Shown here piece after piece: positions 15,624 through 25,225 of a stretch of 64,000 nucleotides of DNA (positions are counted from its first letter, which is position 1; each line of letters starts with the position of its first letter). The notes below the pieces were generated by a model. It was not told where the DNA came from, searched no databases, and saw only the letters and a list, made by a program, of their open reading frames with translations. The DNA comes from Pseudophaeobacter sp. EL27 (GTDB taxonomy: Bacteria > Pseudomonadota > Alphaproteobacteria > Rhodobacterales > Rhodobacteraceae): assembly GCF_900313025.1 (NCBI RefSeq), contig NZ_OMPQ01000015.1:505775-569774 (forward strand), in the 5' to 3' direction. The position numbers and the translations under genes are program-made.

Positions 15624-17257
15624 GCGAACCTTTGCTAAAAGTACGCGGCTTGAAGATCGGTGCTACGGTCTATCCTCCAAATGAAAAGCCCCATGACATC
15701 GACATCGTGCATGGGGTGGATTTTGACGTCCAAAAGGGCAAGGTACTGGGCCTCATCGGGGAATCCGGTGCCGGTAAGTCCACCATCGGCCTTGCCTCCA
15801 TGGCCTATGGCCGGGGCGGCGTCAAAATCACCGGTGGTGAAGTCTGGGTCAATGGCCGTGACATCATGCAATCCGGGATCGGTGATATCCGCAAACTGCG
15901 CGGCGGTGAGGTGACATACGTGTCCCAATCCGCTGCGGCCTCCTTCAACCCTGCCAAAAAGATCATTGATCAGGTGGTAGAGGCCGCAGTTGAACAGAAA
16001 AAGTTCAGCCGCAAAGAGGCCGAAGAGCGCGCGCGGGTACTGTTTGAAAAGCTCGGTCTGCCAGATCCGCAGAACATTGGCGACCGTTTTCCGCACCAGG
16101 TTTCGGGCGGTCAGCTGCAGCGTTGCATGACAGCGCTGGCGCTCTGCCCTGAACCGGATCTGGTGGTCTTTGACGAGCCCACAACGGCGCTGGATGTGAC
16201 CACACAGATTGATGTTCTGATGGCGATCAAGGAAGCCATCCGGGAAACCGGCGTTGCAGCCCTGTATATCACCCATGATCTGGCCGTTGTGGCCCAGGTC
16301 AGCGACGATATCATGGTGCTGCGTCACGGCAATATGGTTGAATACGGATCGGTTGATCAGATCATCAACAACCCGCAGGAAGAGTACACCCAGGCGCTTG
16401 TCTCGGTGCGCTCGATCGAGCACGAAGAAAAGCAACCCAGTGGCGACCCGGTGCTCAGCGTGCGCAATATCACTGCGCGCTACAAAGGCACACAGTTCGA
16501 TGTTTTGCACAACGTGAATGTTGATCTCTACCCCGGTCAGACACTGGCCGTTGTGGGTGAATCGGGCTCGGGGAAATCTACCCTTGCCCGCGTCATCACT
16601 GGCCTTTTGCCACCGCGCGAAGGTGAGATTGAGTTTGCCGGACGCACCCTTTCGCCAGATCTGGCCGGGCGCTCGCAGGAAGACCTGCGCGAGCTGCAGA
16701 TGATCTACCAGATGGCGGATGTGGCAATGAACCCACGCCAGACCGTGGGCACCATCATTGGTCGCCCGCTGGAGTTCTATTTCGATATGAAGGGCGAAGA
16801 GAAGCGTAAGCGGATCATTGAACTTCTCGACGAAATTGAGCTGGGCGAAGAGTTCATTGATCGCTATCCAGCAGAACTGTCCGGTGGGCAAAAGCAGCGT
16901 GTCTGCATCGCCCGTTCGCTGGCGGCCAAGCCCAAGATGATCATCTGCGACGAGGTCACTTCGGCGCTGGATCCCCTGGTGGCAGACGGTATTCTCAAAC
17001 TGTTGTTGGAACTGCAAAAGATCGAGGATGTTGCCTTCCTCTTCATCACCCACGATCTGGCCACAGTGCGTGCAATCTCCGATTCTATTGCGGTGATGTA
17101 TCAGGGCAAGGTGCAGCGCTATGGAGGCAAGAACCAGGTGCTGAGCCCACCGTTTGACGACTATACCGATCTCTTGCTCAGCTCCGTGCCAGAGATGCGT
17201 CTGGGCTGGCTTGAAGAGGTTATATCTAACCGCAAAATGGAAAGTGCCGGCAACTGA
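15620..17257 (+). CDS. ABC transporter ATPase with two fused nucleotide-binding domains (DppD-DppF type)
   Basis: The 545-residue protein contains two complete ATPase domains. The first (about 1-265) has Walker A GESGAGKST, signature VSGGQLQR and Walker B LVVFDEPTTALD. The second (about 275-530) has GESGSGKST, LSGGQKQR and MIICDEVTSALD. Both have the switch histidine in the ITHDLA context. It therefore replaces the separate DppD and DppF subunits. It completes the importer operon with the Tat-exported binding protein. Confidence 0.94.
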   Translation: MSEPLLKVRGLKIGATVYPPNEKPHDIDIVHGVDFDVQKGKVLGLIGESGAGKSTIGLASMAYGRGGVKITGGEVWVNGRDIMQSGIGDIRKLRGGEVTYVSQSAAASFNPAKKIIDQVVEAAVEQKKFSRKEAEERARVLFEKLGLPDPQNIGDRFPHQVSGGQLQRCMTALALCPEPDLVVFDEPTTALDVTTQIDVLMAIKEAIRETGVAALYITHDLAVVAQVSDDIMVLRHGNMVEYGSVDQIINNPQEEYTQALVSVRSIEHEEKQPSGDPVLSVRNITARYKGTQFDVLHNVNVDLYPGQTLAVVGESGSGKSTLARVITGLLPPREGEIEFAGRTLSPDLAGRSQEDLRELQMIYQMADVAMNPRQTVGTIIGRPLEFYFDMKGEEKRKRIIELLDEIELGEEFIDRYPAELSGGQKQRVCIARSLAAKPKMIICDEVTSALDPLVADGILKLLLELQKIEDVAFLFITHDLATVRAISDSIAVMYQGKVQRYGGKNQVLSPPFDDYTDLLLSSVPEMRLGWLEEVISNRKMESAGN

Positions 17258-17399
17258 CGCCGCCCTTCCCTTAGCAGTACAATCGACCAGCCCCGTGCAA
17301 TCTGCGCGGGCCTGCGTCGTTTTAGCTATATACATTCCATTTCCAGCATGCTTTAACATTCCACAATTGGAATATTATTATCACGTTAGGAATGGACCG

Positions 17400-18629
17400 A
17401 TGAGCAAGCCTCTCTCCGCTGCTGCCCGCGCCGCAGACCAGAGTTATTCTCCGCTCTACTTTCTCGCCTCCCTTGGCGCTGGTGGCCTCGCTGTCACCTT
17501 CTTTATGTATCTGATGTTCTGGGTGCCACACCCCGGCCAGCCCGTGCCTGTTTTTGAGGACCTGATGGCGGTGCTGGCCAGTGGCAGTCTCGCCATGAAA
17601 GCAGCCGTTGTAGTCGCAATGGTTGGGATCGCGATCTTTGTCTTTCTGAACGTAAAGATGCTGTTGTGGAACTTTGCCGCCCTGTCCCGCTTCAAAAAGG
17701 CCGACGCCTATGCGGCGCTACGCAAAACCAATGGCGAAACCACCCTGTTGGCAGGGCCGCTGGCAACAGCGATGACCATCAATGGCGGCTTTATTGTCGG
17801 GCTCGTCTTTGTACCGCAGCTCTGGAGCGTGGTTGAATACCTCTTCCCGGCCGCCATGGTCGCCTTTCTGGCTGTGGGCATCTGGGCCTTTCGCCTGATC
17901 GGGCATTTCCTGGGGCGGGTTCTGGCCGAAGGTGGCGCCTTTGACATGACCGCGCATAACTCCTTTGCCCAACTGCTGCCCGCCTTTGCCCTGTCGATGG
18001 TGGCTGTTGGCCTCTCTGCCCCCGCAGCGATGAGCGGCAACACGGTTGTTGTTGGCACCTCGCTGGTTCTTTCCACCTTCTTTGGTGTCACCGCGATGCT
18101 CTACGCCGCCTATGCCTCAGTCACCGCCTTCTCCTCCATGCTGATGCATGGCACCGCGCGCGAAGCAGGCCCTACCCTGATGGTAATTGTACCGCTGCTG
18201 ACCGTGCTGGGCATCATGATGCTGCGCCAAAACCACGGGCTGCATGCTGCCTTTGACGTCCATGGGAGCCCGGCAGAAACACTGATCCTGCTGGCGCGGA
18301 TCCTGACCATCCAGATTGTCTTCTCGCTGCTTGGCCTGCTGGTGATGGCGCGCCAGAAATACTTCTCTGACTTCGTTTTTGGAGACAAACTGTCCCCCGG
18401 TTCCTATGCGCTGGTCTGCCCCGGTGTGGCCCTGTCGGTGATGCTGCATTTCTTTATCAACAAAGGTCTGGTTGGTGCGCAGATCGTCGACAAGTTCAGC
18501 CTCGCCTTCTGGGTGCTCACCGCTCTGGCGCTGATGTTCCAGGCGGCCATGATCGCCCTGGTGCTGCGCCTCAACCGCCAGCATTTCAAGGCCGCCACTG
18601 CCGCCGCCTCTGCGGTTCCCGCCGAGTGA
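17400..18629 (+). CDS. polytopic membrane protein of unassigned function, about ten helices
   Basis: The 409-residue protein starts at ATG 17400 (MSKPLSAAARAADQSY) and has around ten hydrophobic segments, among them YFLASLGAGGLAVTFFMYLM, MVAFLAVGIWAFRLIGHFLG and ILTIQIVFSLLGLLVMA. The helix count and Gly/Phe-rich pattern recall the TehA/SLAC1 anion-channel fold, and I have a weak memory of a family called TsoY with this kind of sequence; neither is secure. It follows the peptide-type ABC operon by 142 bp and ends at a strong terminator, so it could be part of the same regulon. The frame extends upstream into the ATPase gene, but that part is not plausible as protein. Confidence 0.75.
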   Translation: MSKPLSAAARAADQSYSPLYFLASLGAGGLAVTFFMYLMFWVPHPGQPVPVFEDLMAVLASGSLAMKAAVVVAMVGIAIFVFLNVKMLLWNFAALSRFKKADAYAALRKTNGETTLLAGPLATAMTINGGFIVGLVFVPQLWSVVEYLFPAAMVAFLAVGIWAFRLIGHFLGRVLAEGGAFDMTAHNSFAQLLPAFALSMVAVGLSAPAAMSGNTVVVGTSLVLSTFFGVTAMLYAAYASVTAFSSMLMHGTAREAGPTLMVIVPLLTVLGIMMLRQNHGLHAAFDVHGSPAETLILLARILTIQIVFSLLGLLVMARQKYFSDFVFGDKLSPGSYALVCPGVALSVMLHFFINKGLVGAQIVDKFSLAFWVLTALALMFQAAMIALVLRLNRQHFKAATAAASAVPAE

Positions 18630-18663
18630 GCCCATATCTCACCTGATAAAATGGAAAAAGTGA

Positions 18664-18691
18664 CGGATGGCGACCTCGCCGTCCGTTTTTT
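18664..18691 (+). terminator. intrinsic terminator after the ABC importer / membrane protein region
   Basis: CGGATGGCGA pairs with TCGCCGTCCG (one G-T pair) around a very short loop and is followed by six T. This is a textbook Rho-independent terminator 34 bp after the membrane-protein stop. It separates that gene from the phosphodiesterase-like gene. Confidence 0.85.
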
Positions 18692-18760
18692 GAATGGCAA
18701 TTCAAGTTTCTGTCGCAATGATGAGGTCAAAGAGCCCCGTGGAACAAAAGGATTCGGGTC

Positions 18761-19597
18761 ATGGACAACAAATTGCTTCTCATCATTTTGGATGGGGTTC
18801 CCTATCGCAACTTTCGTCGGCTGTTTGGCAACCTCGAAGGCTGGGTCGACAGCGGCGATGCCCGTGTGTGGAAGTTGCGCGCTGTGCTGCCTTCGATTTC
18901 GGCCAGCTGTTACGCTTCGATCCACACAGGCGTCGCCCCGGCAGAGCACGGCTGCACCGGCAATGGCAATGTCTTCAAGCTGAGCCACAAGGACGTGTTC
19001 TCACAGGTGCGCGAGGCTGAAGGCACAACAGGGGCCGTGGCCCATAGTTTCTGGTCACAATTCTTCAACCGTCATCCCTTCGACTATGTGCGTGACGTGG
19101 AATACGACGAGCCCGACAGCAAGACCATCAACCATGGACGGTTCCATTCCATGACCGGTTATGGCCAAGCCAATCAGATGACCCCCTCGGATGTGGATCT
19201 CTTTGGCACCCTCACCAACCTCTGCCTGCGCTTTGGTCTGGACTACGGCATGCTGCATACCTGCACGCTCGACAGTATGGGACATCGGTTCTTCCATGAC
19301 TGTCAGGAAATGGACCACGCCTGTTTTGTCATGGATGAAATGCTGGCCCCCTTTATCACCAAATGGCGTCAGCTGGGCTATGAGGTGATTGTCACAGCCG
19401 ACCATGGCCAGGACGAACGCGGCCACCACGGCGGGCGCGGCGCGCTGCAACAGGAAACGGCCCTGTATTATTTTGGTGACGCTGAAGGCCCAGCCAAAGA
19501 CGATGTCATCGATCAGCGGCAGCTGGCTCCAACTATCCTGACCCGTTTGGGCGCCCCTATTGCCGAGACGATGAAGGCCAAACCTTTCCTGAAATAG
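18761..19597 (+). CDS. alkaline-phosphatase-superfamily phosphodiesterase / nucleotide pyrophosphatase-like protein
   Basis: The 278-residue protein has the alkaline-phosphatase fold of the NPP type. The metal Asp is in LLIILDGVPYRNF, and the nucleophile region is LPSISASCYASIHTGVAPAE. The later metal ligands sit in TLDSMGHRFFHD and VTADHGQDERGHHGG. There is no signal peptide, so it is probably cytoplasmic. Members hydrolyse phosphomonoesters, phosphodiesters or phosphonates such as phosphonoacetate; the substrate here is unknown. A terminator immediately upstream suggests its own promoter. Confidence 0.85.
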   Translation: MDNKLLLIILDGVPYRNFRRLFGNLEGWVDSGDARVWKLRAVLPSISASCYASIHTGVAPAEHGCTGNGNVFKLSHKDVFSQVREAEGTTGAVAHSFWSQFFNRHPFDYVRDVEYDEPDSKTINHGRFHSMTGYGQANQMTPSDVDLFGTLTNLCLRFGLDYGMLHTCTLDSMGHRFFHDCQEMDHACFVMDEMLAPFITKWRQLGYEVIVTADHGQDERGHHGGRGALQQETALYYFGDAEGPAKDDVIDQRQLAPTILTRLGAPIAETMKAKPFLK

Positions 19598-19612
19598 TGC
19601 TCAACCTTGGGG

Positions 19613-19635
19613 CCCCCTGTGATAGGATCAGGGGG
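19613..19635 (+). terminator. probable terminator hairpin
   Basis: CCCCCTG and CAGGGGG form a 7-bp stem around a 9-base loop, followed by TCTTAGATTTTC. It is located 15 bp after the phosphodiesterase stop and 24 bp before the next gene. The T-run is interrupted, so termination may be partial. Confidence 0.55.
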
Positions 19636-19658
19636 TCTTAGATTTTCAGGATTTCTCG

Positions 19659-20237
19659 ATGCGCTCTCTTTTTCTAACGGTTGTTCCGCTTCTCACGTCC
19701 CTAGCCGTCCTACCTTCATTGGTCGCAGCTGATGAATTTTGTGAAGATCTCTGGTTCACCCGCAATGCCATTATGGACCGGGCCGGATATTGCTTTGGCT
19801 CCAACCTCGGGCGGGCGATTTTCGACAATACAGACTGCCTAGGCAAAAATGTAAGACTGAACCGCGGGGATCAGGAAACGGTCGCCACTTTGCAAAGCAT
19901 GGAGCACGACAATGACTGCAGGGTTGATACATCACAAAGTCAACTGTCGCTGAAGGATCTGAAGCACCGACACGCCCTGTGGTTTTTACCGATACGCGAC
20001 CTATCCGAGAGTGCCTGCATTGGATGGCTTGGCGATCAGGCCGGACTGCGCGCCGGCCCCACATTGGACGCGCCGATCATCGGTAAAATCGCCCCCGGTG
20101 ACACCATTGGCTACAGCTATCTGCCGCATGCCAACTGGGACTATGTGCAGGTCTTTGACAGCAACTGGAATTTCAAATCTGCCGGCTGGAGCGATCTGCG
20201 CATCACTCCTAAAACCTGCCGCCAGATCGCAGGTTAA
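19659..20237 (+). CDS. secreted DUF4453 / SH3-like protein
   Basis: The 192-residue protein has a cleavable signal peptide (MRSLFLTVVPLLTSLAVLPS, cleavage near VAADEF). A cysteine-containing DUF4453-type module follows (CEDLWFTRNAIMDRAGYCFG, then NTDCLG). The C-terminal half reads as a bacterial SH3-like domain: GLRAGPTLDAPIIGKIAPGD, then ANWDYVQVF. It is probably periplasmic, with disulfides from the paired Cys. Such proteins are common in Rhodobacteraceae, without assigned function; the SH3-like part suggests binding of peptidoglycan or a protein. Confidence 0.8.
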   Translation: MRSLFLTVVPLLTSLAVLPSLVAADEFCEDLWFTRNAIMDRAGYCFGSNLGRAIFDNTDCLGKNVRLNRGDQETVATLQSMEHDNDCRVDTSQSQLSLKDLKHRHALWFLPIRDLSESACIGWLGDQAGLRAGPTLDAPIIGKIAPGDTIGYSYLPHANWDYVQVFDSNWNFKSAGWSDLRITPKTCRQIAG

Positions 20238-20265
20238 GCTGTCATCTCGATCCTTTGCCCTGCTG

Positions 20266-21198
20266 TCAATCGTAGGGCCAGATCCCCTGCCCCAGCGCCT
20301 CGACCGCGGCTGAGATGCGCTCAAAACTGTCGCGCGCACGCTTGACCGAATGACGGGCACGCAGATAGCCATGCACCAACCCCGGCTCGTTGACCCAATA
20401 GGCCTTACCGCCTGCCCCCACAATCCGATCCCTATAATCCCGGCTGTCGTCGCGCACCGGGTCACAATCCGCCGAGACCAGTACTGTGGGCGGCAAGCCG
20501 GTAAAATCTCTGTCCTGCAGTGGCGCGTAGGTCGGATCTGGTCCCAGATCGCCACCGGGGCGACGTATATCCATGTAAAACAAGATCTCGTCGCGGGTCA
20601 GCATCGGTGCCTGGGCGTGTTCCAGATAAGACCCCGCATTCACATCGCCACCAAAAGCCCCATAAATCAGCACCTGCCCCAGAATGCCGCAGGTCAGTTC
20701 GATATCCTCACGGGCGGCATGGGCCAGTGCAGCACTGAGATTGGCCCCGGCGCTATCCCCCATCAGAACAACCCCCTCACCATAGGTTGCCAGTACCCAT
20801 CTGAGCGCCGTCCAGCCGTCCTCGAACATGGCCGGGTGCTGGTGCTCCGGGGCCAGGCGATAGTCCACCGCAACCACGCGATAGCCGGTCTGGGCGCAGA
20901 TTTCGGCGCAGACATCATCATGGCTGTCGAGGCCGCCAACAACAAATCCGCCACCATGGCAAAACAGCACCGTGCGGCTGGGATCCCCTGCCGTATAGAT
21001 GCGCACAGGCACCTGCTCCACCATGCGGTCTTCGCTCGTCACAAGATCAGGGCGCGGCGCCAGAAACTCCCGTGCCATCTCATTGTAGACCGCGCGCTGC
21101 TCTGAAATGCTCAGCTCAACTGCGTCCTCGGGGTAGCATTCCCCGGTCTTACGAATGAAGGCCCAGGTTTCCTCGTCGATCAGCCGTTCATAATCCAT
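20266..21198 (-). CDS. alpha/beta hydrolase, hormone-sensitive-lipase type
   Basis: This 310-residue esterase-like enzyme shows the HSL/family IV motifs. The oxyanion-hole HGGGFVVGG lies near residue 79, the nucleophile elbow is GDSAG, the acid Asp lies in VSADCDPVRDD, and the catalytic His is in EPGLVHGYL. The start at ATG 21198 follows GAAGGA with good spacing; an upstream in-frame ATG at 21231 is less well placed. Arylformamidase-type activity is a possible alternative because HGGG hydrolases overlap in sequence. It lies downstream of the acyl-CoA synthetase gene on the same strand, separated by a terminator. Confidence 0.87.
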   Translation of the reverse strand: MDYERLIDEETWAFIRKTGECYPEDAVELSISEQRAVYNEMAREFLAPRPDLVTSEDRMVEQVPVRIYTAGDPSRTVLFCHGGGFVVGGLDSHDDVCAEICAQTGYRVVAVDYRLAPEHQHPAMFEDGWTALRWVLATYGEGVVLMGDSAGANLSAALAHAAREDIELTCGILGQVLIYGAFGGDVNAGSYLEHAQAPMLTRDEILFYMDIRRPGGDLGPDPTYAPLQDRDFTGLPPTVLVSADCDPVRDDSRDYRDRIVGAGGKAYWVNEPGLVHGYLRARHSVKRARDSFERISAAVEALGQGIWPYD

Positions 21199-21272
21199 TG
21201 CCGGTCCTTCACTGCATATGTTCTGCGTCACAGGTTAGGCCAGAGAGCTGGGGCAAGGGAATGGTCAAAGTA

Positions 21273-21304
21273 CAAAAAAGGGTGCGCCTTGCTAGACGCA
21301 CCCT
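21273..21304 (-). terminator. intrinsic terminator of the acyl-CoA synthetase gene
   Basis: On the minus strand AGGGTGCG and CGCACCCT form an 8-bp stem around a 10-base loop, followed directly by TTTTTT. It lies 44 bp downstream of the acyl-CoA synthetase stop. The opposite strand has a weaker T-rich tail (GTCATTTTT). Confidence 0.85.
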
Positions 21305-21347
21305 GTCATTTTTCTAAAACCCCTTAAGGATGTTTGGGGATACCCCT

Positions 21348-23258
21348 TCAGCTGGCTGCGACCGCCTCTGCTGGCAGATGTTCCCAGGGGCAGGTAAAGC
21401 CCCCCAACACTGCCGAGATATCGCCGTCAGATGCACCATTGGCCTCCAGCTGGGCCACCAGGCCCCGCTTTTTGCTATCTACCACAGAGACAACCCGCGC
21501 CGGAGAAGAAGCCTTGAGCAGGGCTTCATTGTAAATACGGGTGATGGCGTGTTTGCGCAGATCCGGTTTAAAGACCTTGCCCACGGCGGTTTTTGGCAGC
21601 TCGTCCAACACGGTAAGGTGCTTTGGAATGGCCGCACGCTCATGCACATGGATCTTGCAATAGTCCAGCAGCTCATCCGCTGTGGCCGTTGCGCCGTCGA
21701 CAAGTTCGACAAAGGCACAGGGCAGCTCACCGGAATGGGCATCAGGCTGACCAATAGCGCCCGCAAAGGCGACAGCCTCGTGTCCCAGCAGCGCCTCTTC
21801 GATCTCAGCGGGATCGATATTGTGCCCCCCACGGATGATCAGATCCTTGGCACGGCCAGTGATCCACAGATAGCTGTCTTCGTCAAAGCGCCCCAGATCA
21901 CCGGTGCGCAGATACTCATCCTTGTAGTAGAGATCGACGTTCTTGTCGGCCTCGGTATAGGTATTGCCCGCATAGACACCTGGGTTGGAAATACAGATCT
22001 CGCCCACTTCATCGGTGCCGCATTCCACCAGACCATCGGCGGTACCCTTGACGATTTTCACATCCGTATAGGGGAAGGTAATCCCGATTGAGCCGATCTT
22101 CTTTTCCCCATCCACCGGGTTGCAGGACACCAGGCAGGTCGCCTCGGTCAGGCCGTAGCCCTCGATGATCTTGATTCCAGTCGCCTTTTCAAAGCGGTGA
22201 AACAGTTCCACTGGCAGCGGAGCTGAGCCGGAGAAGGCCGTTTTCACAGTTGAAATGTCAGCATCTACCGGGCGCTGCATCTTGGCCGAGATAGCCGTGG
22301 GGACAGTGATGATAAAAGAGATCTTCCAGCGTTCGATCAGCTTCCAGAAATTGTCAAAGACACCATCGCCACGGTAGCCCTGCGGCGTCGGGAAGATCAC
22401 ATGCGCGCCCGAAGACAGCGAGGCCATCATGATCACATGGCAGGCAAAGACATGGAACAGGGGCAGCGGGCACATGACGTTGTCGTTCTCGGTGAACAGC
22501 AGCGTGCCCCCCAGCCAGCCATTGTAGATCAGGCCGGAATACTTGTGCTGAGCCACCTTGGGCATGCCCGTGGTGCCACCGGTGTGGAAATAGCAGGCCA
22601 CGCGGTCGCTGGTGCTGTCGGCAAAGGCCAGGGTGGTTGGCTGTTTGCGCATCTCCTTGCGGAAAGATTTGTAATCCGCATGGGTGACCTTTTCCTTGTT
22701 CTCGATCTTTGGACGGATCAGCGGCACGATCCAGGACTTTGGCGGCGTCAGATAGCGGTTTAGATCCACCTCCAACACCGTGTTCACCCCCGGTGCATGG
22801 CGCACGGCCTCGGCCACTTTTTGGGCCACGTCGGTCTTGGGAAAGGGTTTCAGCGTCACCACGACCTTGGCCTTGGTCTCGCGCAGGATTGACGCGATCT
22901 GTTCAGGCTCCAACAGCGGGTTGATCGGGTTGACGATACCTGCAACCGCGCCTGCCAGCATGGTAACCAGCGTCTCATTACAATTGGGCAGCACATAGGC
23001 CACGACGTCCTTTTCGCCGATGCCCATCTCGCGGAACATATTGGCAGCCTGGGTGACCTGATCCTTGAGCTGGCTCCAGGTCAGCGTTTCCGCCTTATCG
23101 GTGGGCCCCGAAAAGATCTGATAGCTGACCGCATTGTTATTGGGAAACTTGCCCGTTGTCCGGGACAACAGCTGGTACAGGGTCACCGGGTTATCCCGCT
23201 CTTCCCAGCTCGCTTCCTGCTCCATTGCGATGCAGTCTTCTATCGTGGCAAACGCCAT
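21348..23258 (-). CDS. acyl-CoA synthetase (AMP-forming)
   Basis: The 636-residue enzyme activates a carboxylic acid to the acyl-adenylate and then to the CoA thioester. The ATP-binding loop is YFHTGGTTGMPKVAQHK, followed by EGYGLTEATC, YLRTGDLGRFDEDSYLWITG and the catalytic Lys in LPKTAVGKVFKPDLR. It is longer than acetate-CoA ligase-like 550-residue members because of a ~60-residue C-terminal extension. Its substrate is not clear from sequence; fatty or aromatic acids are possible. It starts MAFATIEDCIAMEQEASWEE and is transcribed alone. Confidence 0.92.
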   Translation of the reverse strand: MAFATIEDCIAMEQEASWEERDNPVTLYQLLSRTTGKFPNNNAVSYQIFSGPTDKAETLTWSQLKDQVTQAANMFREMGIGEKDVVAYVLPNCNETLVTMLAGAVAGIVNPINPLLEPEQIASILRETKAKVVVTLKPFPKTDVAQKVAEAVRHAPGVNTVLEVDLNRYLTPPKSWIVPLIRPKIENKEKVTHADYKSFRKEMRKQPTTLAFADSTSDRVACYFHTGGTTGMPKVAQHKYSGLIYNGWLGGTLLFTENDNVMCPLPLFHVFACHVIMMASLSSGAHVIFPTPQGYRGDGVFDNFWKLIERWKISFIITVPTAISAKMQRPVDADISTVKTAFSGSAPLPVELFHRFEKATGIKIIEGYGLTEATCLVSCNPVDGEKKIGSIGITFPYTDVKIVKGTADGLVECGTDEVGEICISNPGVYAGNTYTEADKNVDLYYKDEYLRTGDLGRFDEDSYLWITGRAKDLIIRGGHNIDPAEIEEALLGHEAVAFAGAIGQPDAHSGELPCAFVELVDGATATADELLDYCKIHVHERAAIPKHLTVLDELPKTAVGKVFKPDLRKHAITRIYNEALLKASSPARVVSVVDSKKRGLVAQLEANGASDGDISAVLGGFTCPWEHLPAEAVAAS

Positions 23259-23425
23259 AGTAATCCTCCCCTGCCCCGGTGTTTTCCGGGGTTTTCCTCT
23301 TTGATCTTAATCTGAGGGTAAAAGTCGGATCGTGCAAGCAAATGGGCGAGATCACGTCAAGGCAACACGCCAATTTGACGTTGCGAAACAAGCAGCCTGC
23401 CGCAGCAAACCGCTTGCCTTTACAA

Positions 23426-25225
23426 TTACTCTGCTGCCAGCCCGTCGGTGAACTGCAACCGCGCCAACCGGGCATAGAGCCCGCCTTCGGCAACCAGCGC
23501 ATCATGAGTGCCGGTGGCAACCACCCGGCCCTCTTCCATCACCACAATACGGTCGGCTTTTTTCACGGTTGCGAGACGGTGTGCAACGATAAGGGTCGTT
23601 CGGTTTTGGCTCAACTCATCCACCGCGGCCTGCACCAGACGTTCGCTTTCAGCATCCAGCGCCGAGGTGGCCTCATCCAGCAGCAGCACTGGTGCGTCGC
23701 GCAGGATAGCACGAGCAATGGCGATCCGTTGTTTCTGCCCGCCAGACAACATCACACCGCGCTCGCCGACAAAACTGTCATAGCCTTCGGGCAGCGCCGA
23801 GATGAACTCATGTGCGGCGGCGGCGGCGGCGGCGGCTTCGACCTCAGCGTCCGTAGCGTCCGGACGCCCAAAACGGATGTTTTCCCGCGCCGATGTGGCA
23901 AAGATCACCGGATCCTGCGGCACCATCGCCAGGTGTTTGCGGAAGCCGTCCCGCTGCAGGTCTGGCAGCGCAACACCATCCAGCAGGATGGCGCCTTTGT
24001 CAGGATCATAAAACCGCTGGATCATCTGAATGATGGTGGTTTTGCCGGCACCCGATGGTCCAACAAAGGCAACAGTTTCCCCTGGTTGCACTGTCAGAGT
24101 GACCTCGTTCAGGGCCTGCACCCCGGGTCGTGCCGGGTAGGCAAAGGAGACATCGTCAAAGGTGATCTCACCCTTTACTGGCTGAGGCAGAGTATTGGCT
24201 GCCTTGGGGTCCTTAACCGTATCCGTGGCGTTCAACAGTTCAATCAGCCGCTCGGTGGCACCGGCTGCGCGTTGCAGCTCGCTCCAGATCTCCGACAGCG
24301 CCGCCACCGATCCGGCAACCAGCACCGCGTAGATCACAAACTGGATCAAGGTGCCTTCGCTCATCAATCCGGCGCGCACATCATTGGCGCCCATCCAAAG
24401 CACCCCAACGATGCCGGAAAACACCAGAAAAATCACGATGACAGTCAGATAGGCGCGTGTTTTTATCCGATTGACCGAAACATCAAACGCCGTCTCGGTC
24501 ATCTGGGAAAATTGCGCCCGGCTGGCATTCTCATGGGTGAACGCCTGCACCGTCTGCACCGCGCCCAGCGCCTCGCCCGCATTGCCAGAGGAGGCTGCGA
24601 TCCAGTCCTGGTTTTCGCGGCTGATACCCCGCAAACGGCGCCCCAGAACCAGGATCGGCACGATGACAGCAGGCACGATGAGCAAAACAAGCCCGGTGAG
24701 CTTGGCCGAGGTGAGCAGCATCAGCACCATGCCACCAATGAAAATCAGCAGATTACGCAGGGCAATGGAAACAGAGGAGCCCAGCACTGACTGGATCAGG
24801 GTGGTATCGGTTGTAATCCGGCTCAGCACCTCGCCGGTCATGATTTTTTCAAAGAAAGCCGGGCTCATGCCGATGACGCGATCAAAAACAGCCTTGCGGA
24901 TATCAGAGACCACGCGCTCGCCCAAACGAGTCACCAGCGCATAGCGCAAGCCAGTGCCGACCGCCAGCATAGCCGCAATACCCAAAGCAGCCACAAAATA
25001 CTGGTTCAGCAGGGCGCTTTCGGAGATCCGGAAATTGTCTACGACGCGGCGTACCGCCAGGGGCAGCGTCAGGGACAGGCCCGCAGTCAAAACCAGGGCA
25101 CAAGTGGCCGCAAACATCAGCAATCGATAGGGGCGCATAAAGGGCCAAAGAGCCCCCAACACACCTATTTCACGAGAGCTCTCGCGTTCTTCTTCTGTTG
25201 TCGGAGCTGCCTGATTTCGCGCCAT
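23426..25225 (-). CDS. ABC exporter, fused transmembrane and ATPase domains (MsbA/MDR-like)
   Basis: The 599-residue half-transporter has a six-helix exporter domain (about 25-330) and a C-terminal ATPase domain. The ATPase shows Walker A GPSGAGKTT, signature LSGGQKQR, Walker B VLLLDEATSALD and the switch His in VAHRLATVKKAD. It should work as a homodimer in the inner membrane. Family members move lipid A, lipids or drugs; no substrate can be chosen here. An alanine run of about eight residues precedes HEFISALPEGYDSFVGERG. The gene ends 168 bp from the divergently unrelated acyl-CoA synthetase start on the same strand. Confidence 0.93.
   Translation of the reverse strand: MARNQAAPTTEEERESSREIGVLGALWPFMRPYRLLMFAATCALVLTAGLSLTLPLAVRRVVDNFRISESALLNQYFVAALGIAAMLAVGTGLRYALVTRLGERVVSDIRKAVFDRVIGMSPAFFEKIMTGEVLSRITTDTTLIQSVLGSSVSIALRNLLIFIGGMVLMLLTSAKLTGLVLLIVPAVIVPILVLGRRLRGISRENQDWIAASSGNAGEALGAVQTVQAFTHENASRAQFSQMTETAFDVSVNRIKTRAYLTVIVIFLVFSGIVGVLWMGANDVRAGLMSEGTLIQFVIYAVLVAGSVAALSEIWSELQRAAGATERLIELLNATDTVKDPKAANTLPQPVKGEITFDDVSFAYPARPGVQALNEVTLTVQPGETVAFVGPSGAGKTTIIQMIQRFYDPDKGAILLDGVALPDLQRDGFRKHLAMVPQDPVIFATSARENIRFGRPDATDAEVEAAAAAAAAHEFISALPEGYDSFVGERGVMLSGGQKQRIAIARAILRDAPVLLLDEATSALDAESERLVQAAVDELSQNRTTLIVAHRLATVKKADRIVVMEEGRVVATGTHDALVAEGGLYARLARLQFTDGLAAE

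Noticed and set aside
15635-17359. Long minus-strand open frame (574 codons) opposite the fused ABC ATPase
   Set aside because: It mirrors a gene with two complete ATPase motif sets; the antisense product has no recognisable domain and is explained by high-GC codon bias.
23279-24790. Plus-strand open frame (503 codons) opposite the ABC exporter
   Set aside because: Antisense shadow of the ATPase and membrane domains; composition rich in Gln, His and Arg.
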